Shown here: positions 27,264 through 36,600 of the stretch, piece by piece
Layout: each line of letters starts with the position of its first letter
Numbering within the stretch: the stretch's first letter is position 1
Assembly (NCBI RefSeq): GCF_900176075.1
Contig: NZ_FWWV01000002.1
Coordinates: 186,001 to 250,000, forward strand
DNA from: Pasteurella testudinis DSM 23072
GTDB taxonomy: Bacteria > Pseudomonadota > Gammaproteobacteria > Enterobacterales > Pasteurellaceae
Direction of reading: 5' to 3'
Length of the DNA stretch: 64,000 bases
Program-made: the position numbers and the translations under genes
Notes under the pieces: generated by a model
What the model saw: only the letters and a program-made list of their open reading frames with translations
Told to the model about the DNA's origin: nothing
Database searches by the model: none

Positions 27264-27390
27264 AATTGACATAATATTAGGCGGTTGGTATTTTGTTCAT
27301 TTATATATCCATTAAATTATATGGAATATTACCCATTTCTAAAAATATAGAGAACACTTTTATTACAAAATAATTGGCTTGATATTATCC

Positions 27391-27624
27391 TCACCTACTT
27401 ACATTTTTCCACTCACCAGGAAAAGGTGGATCAGGTTCAGTTAAGCACCATAACTCCTCAGTTTCTTTATTAATATACCATGATTTAACAAAGCCAAAAC
27501 TCACCACACCAATAGGTGCTTTCGTTAATTCAAACAAACCACATTCACTTAATTTCTTTTCAAATTTAAAAAAATCTTCCCAGTTATTAAATTTTTCTCT
27601 TGGAGCATAATAAAATTCACTCAT
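27391..27624 (-). CDS. Putative CDI immunity protein of the active locus
   Basis: A 77-residue acidic, aromatic-rich cytoplasmic protein (MSEFYYAPREKFNNWEDFFK...). It begins in a 4-bp ATGA overlap with the cdiA stop and has an AGAGGA site at suitable spacing, so it is translationally coupled to the toxin, as CdiI proteins are. I recognise no known immunity family. Its role follows from position: it should neutralise the C-terminal domain of the adjacent CdiA. An upstream in-frame ATG at 27651 inside cdiA is less likely. Confidence 0.75.
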   Translation of the reverse strand: MSEFYYAPREKFNNWEDFFKFEKKLSECGLFELTKAPIGVVSFGFVKSWYINKETEELWCLTEPDPPFPGEWKNVSR

Positions 27625-30600
27625 TTTAATTTTTCCTCTTTTATTTTCCATGATGGGCTAGCCCCATTATTAATTAAAAACTGGCTTTTACCACCAACCC
27701 AAGCACCTCCTTGAGAACCAACCTCACCGATATGAATCACCACTCCTTTAGGAATTATAATTTCAGTATATCTATCTGCTTGCGAATAAAAGTTAGTACC
27801 TCGTACATTACCCCATTCAGGCTTTAAGGCTGAATCGATCCTAGTTTGGAGTGAACCTAATGGTTTATCTAATGTCCAAAACGCACCAAATTCTCTTGAT
27901 TGTCCAGGACTCCAGGCTCTATACGCACGTAAATCCTTATCTATAATAATAGTAGCATATCTACCACCAGAGAATGTCTCAGCAATGCTATTATCTAAAG
28001 AACCTATATTTGTAATGTCATATTTATCAATTATCCGTCCAGGGACTTTATTTATTATTTCGTTAAATGTTTCGCCAGATTTAATGATACTTATTTGATT
28101 ATCATAATCCGCTGTTTTCCCAACAACAGGCAACTTTTCATTCGCATCAACACCTTTCGCTAAAGGTGATAGCATATTATCAACTGATTTAACCGCAACT
28201 GACCCGGCTTTTACCACCGGCAGCACTTCCGCCACCACCGTTCCCCCCCTCACCAACGGCACAAGTGCGGTTTCAGCACGCATATCTTTGCCGTATAGGG
28301 CATTAACATCAGTTTGGTTGTAGTGCGTTCTCAGTAAGTCGCCCGAAGATGTATCAAAGGTCGCCCATTTCCCTGTTGCGCAAGCCGTCGGATTTTTTAA
28401 ACAGTCCGATAGGGTATGTTCAACTGTTTTCACCACATTTTTGGTGGTCTCTATCGGTGAATCTAACACTGTTCTTGCAACATCAGTCACCGCACTTGCG
28501 CCGTCTTTTATACTTTCAAAAATAAGGTTGTTTTTGATGTTGGGGATTAACGCCTCTGTCAGCACATGCTGATTGGCTTTATCATAACCTGCCGCCAAGC
28601 CGGAATACTTACCTATTGAGTAATATTCATCGCCTGAGGCACTAAACAGGTTTTGTGATTTGCCGTCGCTGTTGATAAAGCTTACCGCACTTGAGGACGG
28701 CACATCGCCTTTCATACCCGAAGCCGAGGACAGGAAACTATCCGCCGCCGCATCTTGGCTGTCTATCATCTTCGACCAGGCATAATCCACCCGTTGTGCC
28801 GCTCGCTCAATCAAGCGCTGTTCCGCTTCTGCCACGCTAATGCCCTGTTCTTTGGCAAAGGTCTCCGCATTATTCCGAATCCAATCCAACTCACTCGGAT
28901 GCAACTGCCGGTTATACCAATCGGTATTGCCGCCTGCACTCAACGCAGCCGTGCCGCCGCCGGTTGCTGCCCCTATCGCCATACCGGCGCCGATATCCAA
29001 TACCGCCTTGCCCACATCACCCAATTCTTGACCTAACGCATTCAAGTGCGGGGCGGCTGCCGAGGTTGTGCCACTCGCCACGGCACCGCTGACATTGCCG
29101 GTTAACATACCGCCTGCGAGCGCATGAAGTGCGGTGCGCCCTGCGCCGCCCTCTTTCCATAAGGCGTAATTCGCTTGGTTCTGTTCCAGATAGGCATCTG
29201 CCTGTGCAATCTTATCTTCCAACGTTGCTCGTTTGCTCGGGTCAGTTTCGTGTTTGAGCGCTTGCTCTGCTTGCGCTTTAACCCCTTCCGTCAGTTCATA
29301 GGCGTTGACATCACCCAGTTTTTCGGCGGTATAAGCCACGCCCTGTGCCGCCGTTTTACCAAAACCTTCCGTCGTCGCCCGTTGAATATCCAGCTCTTTT
29401 TGCAAGGCGTCTTTATCAAATTGATTGCTCACCCTGCCTGAGCGTGCTAACGCACTTTCCGTGGTGATATCCGTCTGCAGACCGCTCAATACCGTTTCTG
29501 CACTTTTGCCCGTACGGGCTTGCTGTGCAACACTGTCTATTATCTCAATATTGCGGGTGTTGATACCACTTCGAGTGACACCGCTGGCACTGCTGCTGTC
29601 TGAACCAAAACCGATTCCCATACTGACTTCGGTTTTGCCTTTACCGCTATTCGGATCGCCCTCTTTCTGAGCATAATTTTGACCCTGCGACGCTAACGTC
29701 ATACCGCCTATTTCTTGCGCACTCTCGCCGCCACCAACACTGAAACCGCCACTCACCCCAAGCGTACTTCCGCTGTAATTGGCATGGTTTTCAATATCTC
29801 GATAATCTATTGTGCCTGTACGGAAACGGTTTTTGCCCTCTGACTCTGCCTGTGCCGTTGAAGTCAGTAAGCCACCGCTTAACTCAGTATGTCCTTTCAC
29901 TGTCACTTGGTAGCCGTCATCACCGGCAAACAGTCCGGATTGTTCTTGCACGCTGGCATAATCCGCATTCATCTTCGATTGGTTATAACTCGCCGAACCT
30001 GATACACCGTAGCCTACCGTGATTTGACCGCCGATATTTTGTTGCTTGCCTGTATACTGCAAGCTGTCTTGTACACTGGCAATCGTTAAATCGCCGCCAA
30101 TGTCAGTATGTATCCCTTTGCCACGCACCACACCACCGACAATATGCGTATCACCGCCGCTGATTATCGTCGTGTTGCTCTCTTGCAAACCAACATGGCT
30201 GTTGATCCACGTGCGCTCATCGCCATTGCCGTAACCTCTGCCTAAGTTGCCTCCGGCTGTCACGCCAAAAGCAAAGCCATCACTACCATAGCTGACGGCA
30301 ACGCCCGCATTCCAACCTTGCGAACTGTTTTTGCTCCGTTCTTGATGATTTTGCTCAGCAGCCGTTATAGCAATTTTACCAGCCGTTTGCAGCGCCGTTC
30401 CCTTAAGTCCGGCGACATCCGAGCCTTTGATGTTAATATGCGAGGTGTCTTTTTCTCCCGTTGTCATCAGCAACGCTTTGCCGCCGGCATGCAGCTTACT
30501 GCTATTGGCGGTATTGCCTTCTGTATGGGTTTGATTAATATTTTTCTGTTCGCCATAGGTGATGGAGACACTGACATTTTGTGCTGACATATCACCATTT

Positions 30601-33600
30601 GCCAGCCCTTCCCCTAATGCTTTCAAATCCTTACCGGCTTTATAACTGTCCCAAGCCGCATTGGCAGCCCCCATTGCATTAATACGATCATTCTTGCTGC
30701 TGCCGATATTTTTCACCGTTTCTACCGCACTTTGTACGGCTTGTAACGCCGGCACATTCACGGCCACTGTCAAGCCTTTTTGTTCAAAGGTATATTTTTG
30801 ATCGGTTTCATATCGATCATCAGCGGCGGTAATATCAATCCGTTTGGCTTGAACCTGAGTGTCACCAGCAAGCGAGGTCACGGCACTGCCGCGTTGCAAG
30901 TAGTCCTTTTCGGCAACCACCAACATATCGCCATTCAAACTGCCGACCTGGCTACCGCGAGAATAATATTTACGGTTATCCGTTTCTAAGGTGGTTTGGC
31001 GCGAACCAATCGTAAAGCCAAATCCTCCGCTGCTCATGATTCCTTTTTTCGTCGTTCGGCTGAAATTCTCCTCCTTCATTCGATTTTCCGCTTCGACAAT
31101 CGACACATTTTTCCCCTGAATCAACATCGTCTCTTCAGCAACAACATCACTGCCAATAATCCTGACATCACCTTGTTGGGACTGAACCAATATCTCTTTC
31201 GCATCAATTTGTGAGCCGACTGCCAAATCATAATCGTGATCGTGTTTTCTGATTTCAGTGGTTTTACTCAACAACCCCTTGCTGCTGGTTTTAGACGCAG
31301 AGGAGAGTTGCTCGGTTTGGCGAGCTTCCTCAACACGGATATTACCCTTTGAAGTAACAAGCAGTTTTCCGTCGCCGTGAATCTGATTACCACGAATAAC
31401 AACCTCATTTTCCCCGGTCAATATAGTGTCACCATTAAAATTCAACTGATTACCGACTTCTGCCGTTTGATGCAGGCGATAGTAATTATCATTATTAAAA
31501 TTATATTGTTCCTTATTCTCGGTAGTTAGCGTCCCTAAATTCAGTTGATTGCCGGCATTAATCATCGTTTTACCGGCAATATCAAAGGTTGCGCCTTTAA
31601 TGGTAATATCATCTTGGCTGCGGAAAATCAGTTCGCCGTCACGGTTGTTCAACCGCACTTTGGCGAGTTGATTCAAGCCTTTTTTATAAAACTCGCCGGT
31701 GTCTTCGGTTTCAGACAACGTGCTTTCAATCCGGATACTTTTTGCCTGTGCCGACAGTTTTTTATCCGCCAACCAACTGCCACCGAGGTTTGTCAGCTCC
31801 TGCTGTGCCTCCAGCAGTAACTGCTCACTTTGTAATGTACCGCCTAGATTGCGAATATTCTCCCCGGAAAGTGCAGTCAACTGGCGTCCGGCAATAACAC
31901 CGCTGTTTTCAATATCACCGCTGGTATTGGCAATAATCCGGTTGGCTGAAATCACTGCCCCGCGTGCAGTCACATCGCTATCCCGCGCCACAATATATAC
32001 CTGCGGTGCCAATACCGTGGTCACACTGCCATCCGCCAAGCGCACTTCACGATTGACCAACCAAACCATATCGGTTGTCAGCTCTTTCATTTGCGCTTCA
32101 CTCAGCGCTACGCCCGGAATCAAGCCAAATTGTGCCGCATATTTAACACCGTTATCCATCAAGGCTTTGTATTGCTCATAATCTGATTGGTAATTGTCTA
32201 AGAAACGGCGTCCGGTCAATTGATTAATCTGTTCATTAATCAAACGTTGCTCATAAAAACCATCCCCCAAACGTTTATGCATGCTGTTATGATCACTGCG
32301 CAAGGCATCAAACATATAATCAGAACTGAGCCATTGACGACGGTTGGCAAATTGCGGATCGGTTTCAACCAAAACATGGCTGTTTGTGGCCGGATTGATT
32401 TTATATAAACTCGCCTGTGGTAACATGAGAATTGGAGAGTAGGTTTTAATCGTTAATGTTGAAGTACTTCCCATTTGGTTGGGTGATACTCCGACAATAT
32501 CCGGAGTGCGATTTTGCACTGATATGACACTGGTTTCGGCTCCATTTAATTCTTTCACTGCATTAGCATTAAAAGTATTGAGAGCGGCAACCACAGTTTC
32601 ATTATTGGCATTGGCCGCCTGCACTGTTGATAGCGATAATCCAACATTGACACCGGTTAACGTTGCTTTTTCATTTTCTGGAGCCGAAGTAATCTGTTGA
32701 TTACTGCTATTGGCGGTCACAACTTGTAAGTTGCCGATACTGTTATCTGTAATATTAAAACGCAATTCTTGGGTGTCATGACTAAACATATAATCTTTAT
32801 GATGTACATCGCGATGACCGTGTTTCCCCCTCCAATTTTTATAATGTTGCCAAAACAGAGATTGCCCTTTATCTGTGATATTAATGAATTTTTTTAAATC
32901 TTCATTATTTAAAAATGTATTTCCTGATGAAAGGGATACATTTTCTTCATTTTTTGTAAATACCTGCTCATCTAGCGTTAATACACCGCCAATCAATAAC
33001 TTACTAAATTGATTATGTAGCTCGTTACCTTGTAATGATAAATTACCACCAAATAAAATCTTGCCAGGATCCTGATGATCTAATCGAGTAGTTTCGGTTT
33101 TCCGATTATAACGCCAACCATACCATTCCTTTTGGTAAATGGTTGGTTGGCTTCCATCATAAAATCTAAACCAAGCATTTTCACCACTCCAATTAAACTC
33201 ACCTTCGACATAGCGGCGATATCGGTGGCTGGATTTTGCTAATGCAACCTCTTCAATCTGTTCATTCGTTTCATCAATACCTGTACTCAAATGCAAATCA
33301 TGATTCCACAATCTTGCCGTATTGATCGCTCCGTTCCCCAAAGCTTCGATCGTGGCACTGCCGTTGTCGATAAAATTGGCTCTGCCCGTTGCATGGTTGT
33401 CAGCATCAAGCTGACCGCCAATGGCTAAATCACCCAAGCTGAAAATCAAGGCATGATCATGGTTGGTCAATGTTCCAACCCCCAAATCCAACCGTTCCCG
33501 TGCGGCAATCGTTGCGGATTTGGTTTCGCCGTTGACGGTTTCCTGATCGTTGCGCAGGTTATCCGCCTGAATCGCCAGATGGTCGCCGTAGATACGCCCT

Positions 33601-36600
33601 GTGCCGAGGTTTTCCAGCTGACCGGTTTTGATCACATTGCGAGTGCCGTCAATCAAACCACGGTTAGTCAGACTGCTGGCATTGATTTGCGTGTTTTGCG
33701 AACTTAGTTCACTACCAAACGGGTTGTCGATGTGCTGTGCCTGTACACTCAAGCCATTGCCTGTGATCAACTGAGTGCGGTTGTAGAAATTGCCTTGGGT
33801 GCTTAGGTTAAGGCTGCCGTCCACCTGAAAGGCTTTTGTTAAGGTTAAATCCTGTTTCAGACTGATGTCGGCATCACCTTGGGTTTTAATACTGCCTTCG
33901 TCGAGAAAACGATCCAAATCCAGCTTCAACTGACGACCGCTTTCCAGTTTGCCGTCCTGATTATTCAGTGCCAGTTCGGCGCCTTGTAGTGCCAATCTAC
34001 CCAGTGACAGTATTTCCCCCTGACGGTTGTCCAACGTTTGTCGGATTTGGCCGTCGAGTTCGGCAGTGGTGTAAATACCGCCTGATTGGTTATTCACACT
34101 ATCACTCTTAAGGCGGAGAGTATTTGCCACTAAACCTTGCGTCGGTTCACTCGTCGGCGCTTTGGTTTGGCTATTGTCCAAGGCGGAAGTGGTCATTTGC
34201 AGTTCGCCACCGGATTGAATCAGCGAGCCGTTGTCGCTGTTTTTACTGTTATTGATAGTCGCCGTCGCCACGATAACCGCATGTCGTATCGTTTGGATCA
34301 CGCCGCTACGGTTATCCAATGTATTACTATCAATATGTAAATTATCCACCCCTAACAACAAGCCATCATCACGGTTATCAATCTGTTGCGCATGCAATTG
34401 CAGTGCCTTACCGGCGGTTAAATCGCCTTGCCGGTTATCCAGATTCGACAGGTTTCGCAAGCTCACATCGCCGCTACTCACAATACCGCGACCTTTGCTG
34501 TCACGGTTATCTAGCGCTTGACCTTGGGTATCAATACTGACCGCACGTTGTCCGCTGATCAGACCATTTTGATTAAACAGTTCACCGCTTAGCAACGCTA
34601 CACTTTGACCCGCTACGATTTTGCCTTGTTGGTTGCTCAAGGTCTGTTGCCGGGTGTCAATTTGAATATTCGCCAAACTGTTAATCGAACCTTGACGGTT
34701 ATCCAGTTGTTGTGAGGTGAGCACGGCATCCCGGTTCGCCATCACATGACCTTGCTGATTATTGAGTTCGCCATGAACGGTGAGGGTGACACCGGCATTT
34801 TGCGAACCGATAGTGCCTTGCCGGTTATTCAGCTTATCGGCTTGTATGTGGTTTTCTTCACCGCTGACCAACTGCCCGGTAACGTTGAGCAATGCGTCAT
34901 TTACCTTGATAGTCAATTGTTGGTTGGCGGACACTCTGCCGGCATTGTTGTCCAAGGTTTGTGCGTGAATATCGCTTTTTGCCGCGCGAATTTGCCCTTG
35001 TCGGTTATCCAACTCACCGCTAACGGTGAGTTTCTGTGCGGCATTTGCCTGAACCAAGCCTTGCTCATTTTGTAAGTCTGTCGCACGAATCTGCTGCTGT
35101 GCGCTGATAATAGCACCTTGTTGATTGAGTAATTTGGCGGTGTTCAGGCTTAATTCACCCAATGTTACGAGACCTTGGCTCAACTCACTGTTAAGGGTTT
35201 GGCTGTTGTCGAGGTTACGGCTTTGGGTGTCGATTGTCAGCTGTTGCTTGCCTTGCAGCAAGCCACTACGGTTATTCAATTCCCCGCTTTGCACCGTCAA
35301 TGCCCGCTCGCTTAGCATACGTCCGACGGCATTATTCACTTGCCCGTTAACATTGAGTTGCAGGTTATCATTTGTCTGAATGACACCTTGTTGATTAGCC
35401 AACTCGCCGGCATTGATCCTCTGTGCATTTTGGCTGGCAATATAACCGCGTTGATTGCTCAATACCGTACTTTCGATCGCCAGTCCGCCAAAAGCGATAA
35501 TCCCTTTCGAACCCGCTGTATTCAGGGTGTCGTCATTGATCAACGCTTGGTTTTGGGTATCCAACCTAACATTTTGCCGGCTGCGAATCAGACCGGCTGT
35601 GTTATCCAGCCCCAGGCTGTGCAACTGTAAGTTTTGTCCTGCCTGTAAACGGCCGGCGGTATTGATGAAACCACCGCTTAATTGCGTGCGTTGACTGCCG
35701 TCACTGCGAATCACACCCTCGGTATTATTCAATTGGTTTGCTTGAAGGGTTTGCTCGTCAACACTGGCAATAAAACCGGCTTGGTTGCCCAGATCGGCGC
35801 TGCGGATGGTCAGTTTTCCTAGGCTGATAATACCGCCGGTTGCCTCATTTGTCAGAGTATTGCTATTGTTCAATCGTTGATTATCGGTTTCAATCCGCAT
35901 ATCGGAACCGCTTTGGATTAAGCCTTGTTGGTTATGCAAAAGACCGGTTTGTAACGAAATCGTCTTTTTAGCCTGAACTTGCCCGCGCTGATTATTCAGT
36001 TGCTGCCGTTGCGTATTCAGTGTCATGTCGCCTTGCAATGAAGCAATCACCCCTTGCGTGTTGTTTAGTGCCAAGCTGGCAATGTTCAGTGCCTGTTCCG
36101 CCAATAGACGGCTTTGCTCATTATCTACCTCGCCGTCGATACGGATTGCCAGTTGTTGACCACTGATTTCACTATTTTCAGTCGAACTCAGTGATTGGGC
36201 ATTCAATTGCAACGTGCGGTTGCTGTGCAGCAGCGATTGGTTGCTTTGCCGAACAGTTTTCGCGCTGAGGGTGAGATCCTGCTGTGCAGTGATCCGGCTG
36301 TTTTCTCCGCGCAAATCAGCGCTGAGATTAACGGTTAATGCGCCATTGCTGCCCAACTTACCATGACTGTTTTCCCAGTTTTTCGCCTGCAATGTCACAT
36401 CACCCAACGCAATGATTTCACCTTGGCGGTTATCCAAGTCACCGAGCAAATTGAGTTGCTGCGAACCTTGCGCAGCCAAATAACCTTGTCGGTTGTCGAA
36501 TGAACCCGACCAAATCTCAAGGGTAGCAAGGCTGACAATACCTTGATTACGTTCGTTGTTGAGAGTGTTACGGTTATCCAGTTGTTGCCCGTGGGTGTTG

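Noticed and set aside
28243-28249. Seven-C tract in cdiA as a phase-variation tract
   Set aside because: Seven bases are too short for efficient slippage, and other seven-C runs occur in housekeeping genes (43382-43388).
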